A stretch of 64,000 nucleotides of DNA from Mesorhizobium sp. GbtcB19 (GTDB taxonomy: Bacteria > Pseudomonadota > Alphaproteobacteria > Rhizobiales > Rhizobiaceae): NCBI RefSeq assembly GCF_019091085.1, contig NZ_JAGXJY010000004.1, positions 248,001 through 312,000 of the forward strand. Reading direction: 5' to 3'. Below the pieces are notes generated by a model. The model ran no database searches, had not been told where the DNA came from, and was given only the letters and a program-made list of their open reading frames with translations. Positions 1 through 8,333 of the stretch are shown here, in pieces. Within the stretch, counting starts at the first letter, position 1; each line of letters starts with the position of its first letter. Position numbers and translations under genes: made by a program.

Positions 1-199
1 TGAAATGCGCCTCGAGCGCGGCGCGGTCGCTCCAGCCCTCCGAAACATGGATCAGCCCGCCATCCAGCACGTCCTGCGCGTAGGAATAGTGAAGGCAACC
101 CGGCTCGGCGCGGCTCGCCGATATCATCCGTTTCATCGCCAGCCTTGCCTGTTCGAGCCTATCGGGGGGCAGCCGGACCGTGCCGATGATCAGGAGCAT
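1..199 (-). CDS. Antibiotic biosynthesis monooxygenase (ABM) domain protein, 3'-truncated by window edge
   Basis: The reverse strand opens with ATG at 199, preceded by an AGGA-type ribosome-binding site, and reads without a stop to the first base (about 66 codons). The product begins MLLIIGTVRLPPDRL and continues with EPGCLHYSYAQD and HVSEGWSDRAALEAHF, the pattern of small YgiN-like ABM proteins, which are dimeric ferredoxin-fold quinol monooxygenases or heme-degrading enzymes of about 100 residues. The C-terminal third lies outside the window. It is transcribed away from flhA, so it is probably unrelated to motility. The fold assignment is fairly safe; the substrate is unknown. Confidence 0.7.
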   Translation of the reverse strand, partial: MLLIIGTVRLPPDRLEQARLAMKRMISASRAEPGCLHYSYAQDVLDGGLIHVSEGWSDRAALEAHF

Positions 200-321
200 G
201 CCGTTTTCCTCGCATTGGGCTTGGAGGAGGTCCCGTAGCCGCTCTCCCACCTTCGCGCAAGCTTGGAGGGTTACGGTCGAGGCCCTGCCCTGTGCGTGGC
301 GGGTCTTGATTTGGGGACGAC

Positions 322-2409
322 ATGGCGATCAGCGAAACACTCCCGTCCGGCCCGGTGGCGAAAAACGGCCGCGACGTGTTCTTCGCGCTCGGCATCGTCG
401 TCATCCTGGCGGTGCTGTTCCTGCCGATCCCGGCCTTCCTCATCGATATCGGCCTTGCCTTCTCGATCGCGCTTTCGGTGTTGATCCTGATGGTGGCGCT
501 GTGGATCCAGCGACCGCTCGATTTCTCGTCCTTCCCGACCGTACTGCTGATCGCCACGATGCTCAGGCTGTCGCTCAACATCGCCACGACGCGCATGATC
601 CTGTCGCACGGCAATGAGGGCACGCATGCCGCCGGCTATGTCATCTCCGGCTTCTCGAAGCTGGTGATGTCGAGCGACTTCGTCATCGGCCTCATCGTCT
701 TCATGATCCTGATCGTGGTGAACTTCATCGTCATCACCAAGGGCGCCACCCGTATCGCCGAGGTCGGAGCGCGCTTCACCCTCGACGCCATCCCCGGCAA
801 GCAGATGTCGATCGACGCCGACCTCTCCGCCGGCATGATCGACGACAAGACGGCGCAGTTGCGCCGCCGCGAGTTGGAGGAAGAATCCTCCTTCTTCGGC
901 TCGATGGACGGCGCCTCGAAATTCGTGCGCGGCGACGCCATCGCCGGCCTGATCATCACCGCCATCAACATCGTCGGCGGCATCGCCATCGGCTATCTGC
1001 GCCACGGCATGGGCCTCGGCCAGGCGGCCGACGTCTTCATCAAGCTGTCGGTCGGCGACGGCCTGGTCACCCAGATCCCGGCGCTCATCGTTTCGCTCGC
1101 CGCCGGCATGCTCGTCTCCAAGGGCGGCACGCGCGGCTCGGCCAACCAGGCGGTGTTCGGCCAGCTCGGCGCCCACCCGCGCGCGCTCTATGTCGCGGCT
1201 TCGCTGCTGGTCATCCTCGGCCTGATGCCTGGGCTGCCGCTGTTCCCCTTCTTCGCGCTCGCCGGCGGCATGGCCGGCCTCGGCTACATCATCCCGCTGC
1301 GCCAGAACCGCGCGCTTGCCGCCGCCGAAGCCCTGAAGACGCAGGAGAAGGCGAACAAGGTCGAGGAGGAGAAGAACTCGGTCAAGGCTTCGCTGGTCAC
1401 CGCCGAGATCGAGCTTCTGATCGGCAAGCAGCTTTCGACCAGGCTGATGGTGGCGCATCAGGAACTGGTGTTCCGCATGTCGAAGATGCGCAAGAAATTC
1501 GCCCAGCAATACGGCTTCGTGGTGCCGGAAGTGCGCGTCGCCGACGACTTCGGCATTCCGCCGAAGAGCTACCAGATCAAGGTACACGGCACGGTGGTCG
1601 CCGAATACCAGATGCGCGTCGGCGAGATCATGGTGCTGCTCGGCACGCGCGGCGTGCCCGAAATCCCCGGCGAGGAGATCCGCGAGCCGGCCTTCGGCAT
1701 GCGCGCCTATTCTGTGCTCGAAACCTTCGCCGAGGATCTGAAACGTGAGAACTTCACCTTCGCCGACAACATGTCGGTGCTGCTCACGCATCTTTCCGAG
1801 GTGATCCGCAACAACCTGCCGCAGCTTCTGTCCTACAAGGACATGAAGGCGCTCTTGGAGCGGCTCGACCCGGAATACCGCAAGCTCGCCGACGAGATCT
1901 GCACCTCGCACATCTCCTATCCGGGCTTGCAGGCCGTGCTGAAGCTGCTGCTCGCCGAGCGCGTCTCGATCCGCAACCTGCATCTGATCATCGAGGCGAT
2001 CGCCGAGATCGCGCCGCATGTGCGCCGCACCGAGCAGATCGTCGAGCATGTGCGCATCCGCATGGCGCAGCAGATCTGCGGTGACCTTTCCGAAGGCGGC
2101 ATGCTCAAGGTGCTGCGCCTCGGCAACCGCTGGGACCTCGCCTTCCATCAGAGCCTCAAGCGCGACGCCAAGGGCGAGGTGCGCGAATTCGACATCGATC
2201 CGCGCCAGCTCGAGGAATTCGGCCAGGACGCCACCAAGGCGATCCGCAAGCATCTCGAGGCCGGCGAGCGCTTCGTCCTCGTCACCGCGCCGGACGCGCG
2301 TCCCTATGTGCGCATGATCATCGAGCGGCTGTTCACCACCCTGCCGGTGCTCAGCCATGTCGAGATCGCCAAGGGCGTCGAGATCAAGGTGCTCGGAACG
2401 ATCTCGTGA
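322..2409 (+). CDS. flhA: Flagellar biosynthesis protein FlhA
   Basis: The 695-residue product has the family's usual length. The first roughly 330 residues hold clustered hydrophobic membrane segments interrupted by the conserved cytoplasmic FHIPEP-type loop (around [21 protein letters not shown]), and the last half is the soluble docking domain. FlhA is the export-gate protein of the flagellar type III secretion apparatus in the inner membrane; its cytosolic ring receives chaperone-substrate complexes. ATG at 322 follows GGGGA with suitable spacing. The stop overlaps the fliR start by four bases (GTGA), indicating translational coupling. Confidence 0.97.
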   Translation: MAISETLPSGPVAKNGRDVFFALGIVVILAVLFLPIPAFLIDIGLAFSIALSVLILMVALWIQRPLDFSSFPTVLLIATMLRLSLNIATTRMILSHGNEGTHAAGYVISGFSKLVMSSDFVIGLIVFMILIVVNFIVITKGATRIAEVGARFTLDAIPGKQMSIDADLSAGMIDDKTAQLRRRELEEESSFFGSMDGASKFVRGDAIAGLIITAINIVGGIAIGYLRHGMGLGQAADVFIKLSVGDGLVTQIPALIVSLAAGMLVSKGGTRGSANQAVFGQLGAHPRALYVAASLLVILGLMPGLPLFPFFALAGGMAGLGYIIPLRQNRALAAAEALKTQEKANKVEEEKNSVKASLVTAEIELLIGKQLSTRLMVAHQELVFRMSKMRKKFAQQYGFVVPEVRVADDFGIPPKSYQIKVHGTVVAEYQMRVGEIMVLLGTRGVPEIPGEEIREPAFGMRAYSVLETFAEDLKRENFTFADNMSVLLTHLSEVIRNNLPQLLSYKDMKALLERLDPEYRKLADEICTSHISYPGLQAVLKLLLAERVSIRNLHLIIEAIAEIAPHVRRTEQIVEHVRIRMAQQICGDLSEGGMLKVLRLGNRWDLAFHQSLKRDAKGEVREFDIDPRQLEEFGQDATKAIRKHLEAGERFVLVTAPDARPYVRMIIERLFTTLPVLSHVEIAKGVEIKVLGTIS

Positions 2410-3158
2410 ACGCGCTCTCGCAAGGCGTCGTCATCGCCGCCTTCCTCGCCTTCTGCCGCATCGGCGCCTGCTTCATGCTGATGCCTGGCCTGTCCAGCGC
2501 CCGGGTGCCGCTGCAGATCAGGCTGTTCGTGTCGATCGCCGCCACCGGCGGCCTGCTCGCCTTCCTGTGGGACCGCATCTACCCGTTCGTCGATCCGCGC
2601 CCGCAGATCCTGGCGCCGATGATCGTCTCGGAGATCCTGGTCGGCGGGCTGATCGGCGCCATGACCAGGCTCTACATGGAAGCGCTGCGCTTCATGGGCT
2701 CGGCCATCGCCATGCTGATCGGCTATGGCGGCTCCGGCGGACCGGCGATCGAGGAGCCGGAACCGCAGGCAGCACTTGCCGCCATCATCTCGTTCTCGGC
2801 GTTGCTTCTGCTCTTCGTCTTCGACTTCGACCACGAGATCATCAAGGCGCTCGTCGCCTCCTACCAGGTTGCCCCGGTCAACGTGTTCTTCAACCCGCAG
2901 GCAGCCCTCGTCGACGTCACCGACACGGTGTCGGATGCCTTCTTCCTGGTCATCCGCCTCGGCAGCCCGTTCGTGGCCTACGCGATCCTGGTCAATCTGA
3001 CGATCGGCTTCGTCAACAAGCTGACACCGCAGATCCCGGTCTATTTCATCTCGCTGCCCTTCGTCATCGCCGGCGGCATGATCATCTTCTATTTCGCCGT
3101 CGGCACCTTGCTGTCGCTCTTCGTCGACGGCTTCGTCGACCTCACGCTGGCGAGATAA
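2406..3158 (+). CDS. fliR: Flagellar biosynthetic protein FliR
   Basis: This 250-residue, strongly hydrophobic protein has about six membrane segments and a typical FliR start (gene begins with GTG at 2406 inside the flhA stop overlap). Features such as [19 protein letters not shown] near the N-terminus and the C-terminal [18 protein letters not shown] stretch match the family. FliR joins FliP and FliQ in the core of the flagellar type III export gate in the inner membrane. It lies directly between flhA and a small coiled-coil gene, so the three form one operon segment. Confidence 0.96.
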   Translation: MNALSQGVVIAAFLAFCRIGACFMLMPGLSSARVPLQIRLFVSIAATGGLLAFLWDRIYPFVDPRPQILAPMIVSEILVGGLIGAMTRLYMEALRFMGSAIAMLIGYGGSGGPAIEEPEPQAALAAIISFSALLLLFVFDFDHEIIKALVASYQVAPVNVFFNPQAALVDVTDTVSDAFFLVIRLGSPFVAYAILVNLTIGFVNKLTPQIPVYFISLPFVIAGGMIIFYFAVGTLLSLFVDGFVDLTLAR

Positions 3159-3164
3159 GGCGCC

Positions 3165-3548
3165 ATGACCACGCGAAAGGACCGCCTGAAGAAACTGGTC
3201 AAGGTGCAGGAGCAACTGAAGGCGCTGCACGAGACCCGCCATGCCGGCTTCCTCGCCGCCGCCGTCAAGGCGGAAGCCGAGGCCAAGGACCTGATCGAGC
3301 GTTTCGACACCGACAATTCGCTCGCCGGCCTCTTTCCCGCGCTCTACCACAAGCGCATCACCGACGCGCTCGGCCGGCAGCAACAGAACCTCGAAAATGC
3401 CCGCCAGGAAGCCTCGCTGATCGCCACCGCGACAGCGCGCACCAATATGGTCGAGCGTGCCTACAAGGACGTGCGCCGCCGCGACGAGCGCGAACGCTCC
3501 GACCGCGAGCGGCTCGACCTGATCACACAGAAGCGGGCCGACGAGTAG
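3165..3548 (+). CDS. Small coiled-coil flagellar protein, FliJ-like
   Basis: The 127-residue product is hydrophilic and almost entirely predicted helix, rich in Lys, Glu, Arg and Ala with heptad-like spacing (for example LKKLVKVQEQLKALHETRHA near the N-terminus). It begins six bases after fliR. Position and composition match the short FliJ-like proteins that follow fliR in rhizobial flagellar clusters. FliJ is a coiled-coil cofactor of the FliI ATPase and an escort for export chaperones. Sequence alone does not prove a FliJ identity, because such coiled coils diverge quickly; a general flagellar export accessory is the safer reading. Confidence 0.65.
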   Translation: MTTRKDRLKKLVKVQEQLKALHETRHAGFLAAAVKAEAEAKDLIERFDTDNSLAGLFPALYHKRITDALGRQQQNLENARQEASLIATATARTNMVERAYKDVRRRDERERSDRERLDLITQKRADE

Positions 3549-3653
3549 TTCAGCAATAATCCGAGGGTGACTCACGGACGACACCACGTGAACGACCGCT
3601 TTGCGCCTCAGAGCCGACTTTCACGCGGTCGGGTTCAGAAGATGTTCGTCTCG

Positions 3654-4559
3654 CTATTCCAGATACGGCGTCAGCACATCTTCGATCCACTTCATGAATG
3701 CGCGGACTCGGCGCGACAGATTGCTCCGATGTGCTACGACGAGGGACACGGCGAGCGCCCGGCGACGAAAATCAGGTATGATCTCGACAAGCGCCCCACT
3801 CTCCAAGTATCGGCCAATCCCCAAGAGTGGCGCCTGAATCAGGCCAAGGCCGGCGAGGGCAGCGGCTTCGTAGGTCTGTGCGCTGTTGACGTGTAGCGCA
3901 CCTGGCAACTGAAGCGTCGCGTAGCTGTCGCCGTCCGGATATTCCCATCCGTAGGGTCTTGCGCCCAGCATTGTCGAAAAATGAATTGTCCGATGCTCCT
4001 GACGCTGGAGATCTTCTAGCGATCGAGGCACGCCATGGCGCGCCAGATAGGCGGGACTGGCAGCGTTGACCATGCGCAACAGGCCCAGTGGGCGGGCAAT
4101 CAGCGTCTCGTCCCCGATGGGACCAAGTCGCAACACGCAGTCAAATCCCTCTTGAACCAGATCGACTTGCCGATCCGTACTCGACACCTCCAGCTCCAAC
4201 TCGGGGTGAGCGGCCATGAAATCCGGCAAGGCCGGCACGATCGATGTGCGCGCCACCTCGGTCGGAAGATCGACCCGTAAACGCCCGCGAAGTGCCACGC
4301 GATCGCCTGCGAACATCGAGTGTAGGTCATCGACTTCAGCAAGCAGATCGCGGGCACGGACATGAAATGCGCGTCCGTCCTCCGTCAACCGCACGCTGCG
4401 CGTCGTCCGGTGCAGGAGCCTGACACCTACATCCTCCTCCAACTTCCGGACCGCCGTTGAGGCCCTCCCTTTTTGGATACCCAGGCTATCCGCCGCGCGG
4501 GTGAAGCTCCCCATTTCCGCTACCGTTATGAAAATGAGGATGGGTTCGAGATTCTGCAT
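3654..4559 (-). CDS. LysR-family transcriptional regulator
   Basis: This 301-residue protein has an N-terminal winged helix-turn-helix (MGSFTRAADSLGIQKGRAST around residues 16-35, then LLHRTTRSVRLTEDGRAF) and a periplasmic-binding-protein-like effector domain, the CrgA-type LysR layout. It is divergent from the doxX-like and NmrA-like genes at 4680-6021 with a 120-bp shared intergenic region, the classical arrangement for a LysR regulator and its targets. Base composition is lower in GC than the flanking flagellar genes. The inducer is unknown; redox-active or electrophilic compounds would fit the neighbours but that is inference. Confidence 0.9.
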   Translation of the reverse strand: MQNLEPILIFITVAEMGSFTRAADSLGIQKGRASTAVRKLEEDVGVRLLHRTTRSVRLTEDGRAFHVRARDLLAEVDDLHSMFAGDRVALRGRLRVDLPTEVARTSIVPALPDFMAAHPELELEVSSTDRQVDLVQEGFDCVLRLGPIGDETLIARPLGLLRMVNAASPAYLARHGVPRSLEDLQRQEHRTIHFSTMLGARPYGWEYPDGDSYATLQLPGALHVNSAQTYEAAALAGLGLIQAPLLGIGRYLESGALVEIIPDFRRRALAVSLVVAHRSNLSRRVRAFMKWIEDVLTPYLE

Positions 4560-4611
4560 TTTCGCGCCTCGGTATTGTTTCCCAAAAAGAGAACAGTTGG
4601 TTCGCTTCCCC

Positions 4612-4626
4612 GGTGTTTATCACACC
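4612..4626. promoter_or_regulatory. Candidate LysR operator dyad
   Basis: GGTGT-N5-ACACC is a perfect 5-bp dyad in the 120-bp gap between the divergent lysR (start 4559) and doxX-like (start 4680) genes, flanked by CCCC on one side and GGGG on the other. LysR regulators usually bind interrupted dyads between divergent genes. The spacing is not the textbook T-N11-A, so the call is tentative. Confidence 0.35.
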
Positions 4627-4679
4627 TAGGGGACACAGTAAGCTTCGAATATGGGGATCCGCCCATCGGAGAATGACAA

Positions 4680-5102
4680 GTGTCCGAAACTATGAATCTG
4701 CATCAGATACCTGAAACCATGACCCCGCATCGCGCCCTGTGGGCCGGCCGGATAATGACCGCGTTTGTCGTTATCGCTCTGGTGGCAGACGGCACTATTC
4801 AGCTTATCGCGCCGGCACAGATCGCGAGCATGTTGCAGGAAACCGGATTCGCGATGGACCTGACCCGTGTCGTGGGTCCGGTCATACTCGCCTGTGCCAT
4901 CCTTTACGCCATCCCGGCCACCGCCGTCCTCGGCGCCGTCCTAGTAACGGGCTTTTTGGGAGGTGCCATCTGCGCCCATGTCCGCATTGGTGAATTGGGG
5001 TCGCCGCCGGAAATCGTTTCCATGCTTCTGGGCGCGATGACATGGGGCGGCCTCTACCTGCGTGATCCCCGAATCCGGGCCATTTTGCCGCTCATCCATT
5101 GA
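4680..5102 (+). CDS. DoxX-like small membrane protein
   Basis: The 140-residue product has four hydrophobic segments (around residues 20-40, 58-78, 82-102 and 110-130), the DoxX/DoxD-like four-helix layout, with RIMTAFVVIALVADGTIQL as the first helix. A GTG start at 4680 is chosen because GGAGA lies seven bases upstream; an ATG at 4692 is possible. DoxX-like proteins are inner-membrane proteins linked to redox or oxidative-stress functions, but few have a known activity. The gene is divergent from lysR and followed 46 bases later by an NmrA-like reductase, so it is probably part of the same regulated unit. Confidence 0.8.
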   Translation: MSETMNLHQIPETMTPHRALWAGRIMTAFVVIALVADGTIQLIAPAQIASMLQETGFAMDLTRVVGPVILACAILYAIPATAVLGAVLVTGFLGGAICAHVRIGELGSPPEIVSMLLGAMTWGGLYLRDPRIRAILPLIH

Positions 5103-5148
5103 ACCAACCGGGGCAGTGCTCTGTTCCCTCAACATCAGGAGAAAACAC

Positions 5149-6021
5149 ATGTTTTTAGTAATGGGAATCACGGGAAAAGTTGGCGGCGCAACGGCCAAAC
5201 ATCTGTTGGCGCACGGCAAGGAGGTACGCGCGCTCGTCCGCAATCGCGAGAAGGCGGCTAACTGGGCGAACCAGGGCGTGGAACTGGTAGACGGTGATTG
5301 GAATGATTCAGCGGCCATCGAGCAAGCGCTCAAAGGCGTCGAAGGCGCGTTCGTCATGTTGCCTCCTGTCTGGGCGCCCTCGCCCGATTACAAAGAAGCA
5401 AAGGGCGTGATCGCAAACTACGTCGAGGCGCTCACCAAGGCAGCGCCGCCGCGAGTGGTTGCGCTTTCGTCGATGGGTGCGAACAGAACGAGCGGGCACG
5501 GGGTGATCACGGCCTTGTCGCTTCTGGAGCAAGGTTTTCGCGACCTGATGTCGCCAATTGCATTTGTGCGTGCAGGCGGGTTCTTCGAAAATTTTCTTTA
5601 CGGCTTGCAGGTCGCGCATGGCGGAACGCTGCCGGTCTACTACAATCCGACAAACCGGAAATCGGCCATGGTCGCGACGAACGACATCGGCGCGGAAGTC
5701 GCAACCCTTTTGACCGGGCCAGCATGGTCAGGGCAGCGCGTCGTCGAGCTTGGTTCGATGGTCACCGCGGATGAAGTCGCGGAGCAACTGGGTGAAGTCC
5801 TGAATCTTGACGTGAAAGCCTTTGCAATTCCGCGTGCAGGGTGGGCGGAAGCGTTCGAGCAGTTCGGCATCCCGAAGGGCCACACCGGACCTGCCGAAGA
5901 AATGTTTGAGGCCGTGAATGCGGGATGGATGGACCTCGGCGTCGCAGGTACGGAGCATGTAGCGGGTACGACGTCCGCACGCCATGTATTTGAGGCTGCA
6001 CAGAACGCCGCCATGGCCTAA
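5149..6021 (+). CDS. NmrA-family NAD(P)-binding protein (atypical SDR)
   Basis: The chosen ATG at 5149 follows an AGGAGA ribosome-binding site and gives 290 residues. The N-terminus MFLVMGITGKVGGATAKHLL carries the G-x-x-G-x-x-G nucleotide-binding motif (Gly6, Gly9, Gly12) of the NmrA/SDR5 family, followed by ALVRNREKA, which is typical of NADP(H) selection. YwnB/QOR2-like enzymes of this family reduce quinones or act as redox sensors. It follows the DoxX-like gene and shares the lower GC of the cassette. Substrate unknown; an oxidoreductase controlled by the divergent LysR is the simplest inference. Confidence 0.85.
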   Translation: MFLVMGITGKVGGATAKHLLAHGKEVRALVRNREKAANWANQGVELVDGDWNDSAAIEQALKGVEGAFVMLPPVWAPSPDYKEAKGVIANYVEALTKAAPPRVVALSSMGANRTSGHGVITALSLLEQGFRDLMSPIAFVRAGGFFENFLYGLQVAHGGTLPVYYNPTNRKSAMVATNDIGAEVATLLTGPAWSGQRVVELGSMVTADEVAEQLGEVLNLDVKAFAIPRAGWAEAFEQFGIPKGHTGPAEEMFEAVNAGWMDLGVAGTEHVAGTTSARHVFEAAQNAAMA

Positions 6022-6232
6022 GTCCGGGACGGATCAGGCATGTCACGGAGACTGCCCGCTTCTGCGTCGGACGCGTGCGGGCAAGCTCTCAACAACAACT
6101 CGCGAAAAACCCCGTGGCGCGAAGCAGACAACCGATCCATACATCCGCATTCCACCTCCCTTTTCCCGCAAGCCTGCCACAAGCTTGTTCAGTCATTGTG
6201 CGGATAACAAAACCGGCAAAGGGCGGACTTTC

Positions 6233-6802
6233 TTGGCCATTTCCCCACCCAGCGACATCGTCATGGACGTTGCCCGCGCAGCGGAGCCGGCCGATGTCGA
6301 GGCCGCCCGCGCGGCGCTCCTCAGGCGGGCGGGTGGTGCGCCTGGCACCTTCTCGGTCGATCCATCCGCCACGGTCGATGCCGGCTCCGTGCTCTCGCGC
6401 GCCACGGCCGACAAGGCGGAAGCCGCCAATCCGGCGAAGAAGTTCCAGCGCTTCGAGGCGATGGTGCTGACGACCTTCATCCAGAACATGATGCCCAAGG
6501 ACACCGAGGGCGTTTACGGCAAGGGCCTGGCCGGCGACATGTGGAAATCGCAGCTTGCCGAAAAGGTGGCCGATGTCATGGCCGCGCATGGCGGCATCGG
6601 CATCGCCAGATCGATGCTTGCCGACCACTATCTCGACGGCGAGCACAAGGTGCCGGTCGGCCCCGTTGCCGGCGGGCCTCAGAAGACCGAGATCGACCAG
6701 CAGACCAGGCTCTCAACCTCGATGCTCGAAGAGCTTGAGCGCAAGGCGGCACAGTCGATGACCGGCGACGACACAACCATAAAAACGGACATCAAGATCT
6801 AG
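6233..6802 (+). CDS. Rod-binding protein, FlgJ N-domain/CheL-like
   Basis: The likely start is TTG at 6233, nine bases after AAAGGG, giving 189 residues. The central region (FEAMVLTTFIQNMMPKDTEG, then GKGLAGDMWKSQLAEKVAD and GGIGIARSM) is the conserved rod-binding domain found in the N-terminal half of FlgJ and in Caulobacter CheL. There is no muramidase domain, as usual in alphaproteobacteria. The protein acts in the periplasm as a scaffold for flagellar rod assembly. It continues the flagellar cluster interrupted at 3549-6232 and is followed nine bases later by a FlgN-like gene. An internal ATG at 6263 is a weaker alternative start. Confidence 0.88.
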   Translation: MAISPPSDIVMDVARAAEPADVEAARAALLRRAGGAPGTFSVDPSATVDAGSVLSRATADKAEAANPAKKFQRFEAMVLTTFIQNMMPKDTEGVYGKGLAGDMWKSQLAEKVADVMAAHGGIGIARSMLADHYLDGEHKVPVGPVAGGPQKTEIDQQTRLSTSMLEELERKAAQSMTGDDTTIKTDIKI

Positions 6803-6810
6803 GGACCTAC

Positions 6811-7230
6811 ATGGCCGACGACACGGACCTTTCCAACCTTCCCGCACGGACCAACGCAGTGGAAGCGCCCGCCGCCGCACGACCCGGCAACCTCGCCGCC
6901 ATCATCGGCCGCATCGAGGAAGTCGTGGAGGAGGAGACCGCCGGTATCCGCAGCGGGGCGGCCTACGACCTCAAGTCCTCGAACGCGCGCAAGAGCCGCT
7001 ATCTCTACGAGTTGAACCGGGCGCTCAAGGGCGCCAACGAGATCGAATTCCTCGAGCAGCATCGCGAAGGTCTGCTCAGGTTGCGCCAGAAGCTGGCGAA
7101 GAACGAGGCGGCGATCCTGGCCCATCTCAATGCGGTCAACGAGGTCGCCACGCTTCTGAGGAACGCCATCCAGCGCGCCGATGCCGACGGAACCTATTCG
7201 GCTGGCGAGTTCGGAATGGCCAGGGCCTGA
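6811..7230 (+). CDS. FlgN-like flagellar chaperone
   Basis: The 139-residue protein is mainly helical and charged. A FlgN-like core runs from about residue 28 (LAAIIGRIEEVVEEETAGIR) to the end and includes a long amphipathic helix (FLEQHREGLLRLRQKLAKNE). FlgN chaperones the hook-filament junction proteins FlgK and FlgL in the cytoplasm and pilots them to the export gate. Placement right after the rod-binding gene matches other rhizobial flagellar clusters. The family is poorly conserved, so the assignment relies partly on context. Confidence 0.7.
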   Translation: MADDTDLSNLPARTNAVEAPAAARPGNLAAIIGRIEEVVEEETAGIRSGAAYDLKSSNARKSRYLYELNRALKGANEIEFLEQHREGLLRLRQKLAKNEAAILAHLNAVNEVATLLRNAIQRADADGTYSAGEFGMARA

Positions 7231-7261
7231 TGAAGATGATCACGGCGCGAGGACAGATCCG

Positions 7262-7792
7262 GTGATAAAGTTCATCGCCGCCGCGCTGTGGATCTGCGCC
7301 GTGACGCTTGGCGCGGTCTTCTATTCGTTCCAGGCGGCCAGCCAGCGCGGCGCGGCCGAGCCGCCGAAGCCGATGCTGGGCGGCCTCGACTACGTCAAGA
7401 CCGACATGATCTCGGTGCCGCTGCTGCGCGACGGCAGGATCGATGGCTATTTCCTCACCAAGCTCGTCTACACGGTTGAGCCGGCGGAGATTAAGAAGCT
7501 GTCGATCCCGGCGCAGGCGCTGATGACCGACCAGGTCTATTCCTATCTCTATTCCAATCCGCAGATCGATTTCACCAAGAAGGAGTCGATTGATCTCGAC
7601 GCCTTCCGCAAGTCGATCCGCGATACCATCAACACCCGTATCGGCGTCGAGCTGGTGCACGAGGTGCTGATCGACCAGGTCAACTTCCTCTCCAAGGACG
7701 ATATCCGCGACAACGCGCTCCGTCGCCGCAGGGGTGCCGGCGAAACCGCGGCGGCGATGACCAAGGCGTTCAAGGCCGCGCCGGAGCATTGA
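7262..7792 (+). CDS. Single-pass membrane protein of the flagellar cluster
   Basis: GTG at 7262, eight bases after AGGA, gives 176 residues. Residues about 2-22 form one membrane segment; the rest should be periplasmic and includes VPLLRDGRIDGYFLTKLVYT and TINTRIGVELVHEVLIDQVN. The gene follows the FlgN-like gene closely and is found in this position in related rhizobia. The topology, one N-terminal helix plus a periplasmic domain ending in a conserved strand, is reminiscent of FliL, but I cannot establish homology. Treat as a conserved flagellar-cluster protein of unknown function. Confidence 0.7.
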   Translation: MIKFIAAALWICAVTLGAVFYSFQAASQRGAAEPPKPMLGGLDYVKTDMISVPLLRDGRIDGYFLTKLVYTVEPAEIKKLSIPAQALMTDQVYSYLYSNPQIDFTKKESIDLDAFRKSIRDTINTRIGVELVHEVLIDQVNFLSKDDIRDNALRRRRGAGETAAAMTKAFKAAPEH

Positions 7793-7866
7793 TTGTCCGG
7801 CCAAGGTTCGGCATGGATGTGCCTGAGCCAGCTTACCCGTGATGCGACTTGACGCATGGTGACCGC

Positions 7867-7897
7867 GTTGACGTTAACGTCAACTCGAAGCTATATG
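7867..7897 (+). promoter_or_regulatory. Palindromic operator with embedded promoter upstream of SCP2 gene
   Basis: Positions 7867-7884 are a perfect 18-bp palindrome, GTTGACGTTAACGTCAAC. Its left arm contains a near-consensus -35 (TTGACG, 7868-7873), and TATATG at 7892-7897 is a -10 candidate with an 18-bp spacer. An operator occupying the spacer is typical of MerR-family control. From memory the palindrome resembles LiuR-type sites for branched-chain or fatty acid catabolism; the regulator itself is not in this window. Confidence 0.55.
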
Positions 7898-7988
7898 CGC
7901 CGGTGACACGCGACCGCGCGCAGGCGTGGTGCGTCGCCCAGCGGCCGCGAGCCGGTGCGCGTCAACGCAACCAATGAGGAGAACCGCC

Positions 7989-8273
7989 ATGGGCGTTCAG
8001 GAGATTGCCGACAAGATCAAGTCGCGCGTGGCAAGCGCCGGCTTCGAGCATTCGGTCAAGTTCGACACCGGCAGCGACGGCGTCATCGTCATCGACGGCG
8101 CGACCGTCTCGACCACCGACGCGCCGGCCGACTGCACGATCAAGCTCTCGCTCGACGATCTGGATTCGCTGATTGCCGGCGACCTCAACCCGACCATGGC
8201 CTTCATGGCCGGCAAGCTCAAGGTCGAAGGCGACATGACGGTCGCCATGGCGCTCAGCCAGCTGCTCGGCTGA
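7989..8273 (+). CDS. SCP2 sterol-binding domain protein
   Basis: The 94-residue protein is a stand-alone SCP2 domain. ATG at 7989 follows GAGGAGAA. The segment CTIKLSLDDLDSLIAGDLNP, followed by AFMAGKLKVEGDM, is the family's diagnostic C-terminal half. SCP2 domains bind acyl chains, acyl-CoAs or sterol-like lipids in a hydrophobic tunnel in the cytoplasm. A palindromic operator/promoter precedes it and a strong terminator follows, so it is monocistronic. Control by an acyl-CoA or branched-chain catabolic regulator would suit a lipid carrier, but that link is inferred. Confidence 0.9.
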   Translation: MGVQEIADKIKSRVASAGFEHSVKFDTGSDGVIVIDGATVSTTDAPADCTIKLSLDDLDSLIAGDLNPTMAFMAGKLKVEGDMTVAMALSQLLG

Positions 8274-8285
8274 TCTTTCACAAAA

Positions 8286-8317
8286 AACGCCGCCCGATGG
8301 GCGGCGTTGCGTTTTTT
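8286..8317 (+). terminator. Rho-independent terminator of the SCP2 gene
   Basis: AACGCCGCCC (8286-8295) pairs with GGGCGGCGTT (8299-8308) around a three-base loop, followed by GCG and six T residues. It begins 13 bases after the SCP2 stop codon. Confidence 0.9.
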
Positions 8318-8333
8318 GTCGAGCCCGAAGCCT

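Noticed and set aside
271..2358. 695-codon reverse-strand ORF opposite flhA
   Set aside because: It mirrors flhA over nearly its full length, has a His/Asp/Arg-rich composition typical of shadow frames in GC-rich DNA, and shows no domain.
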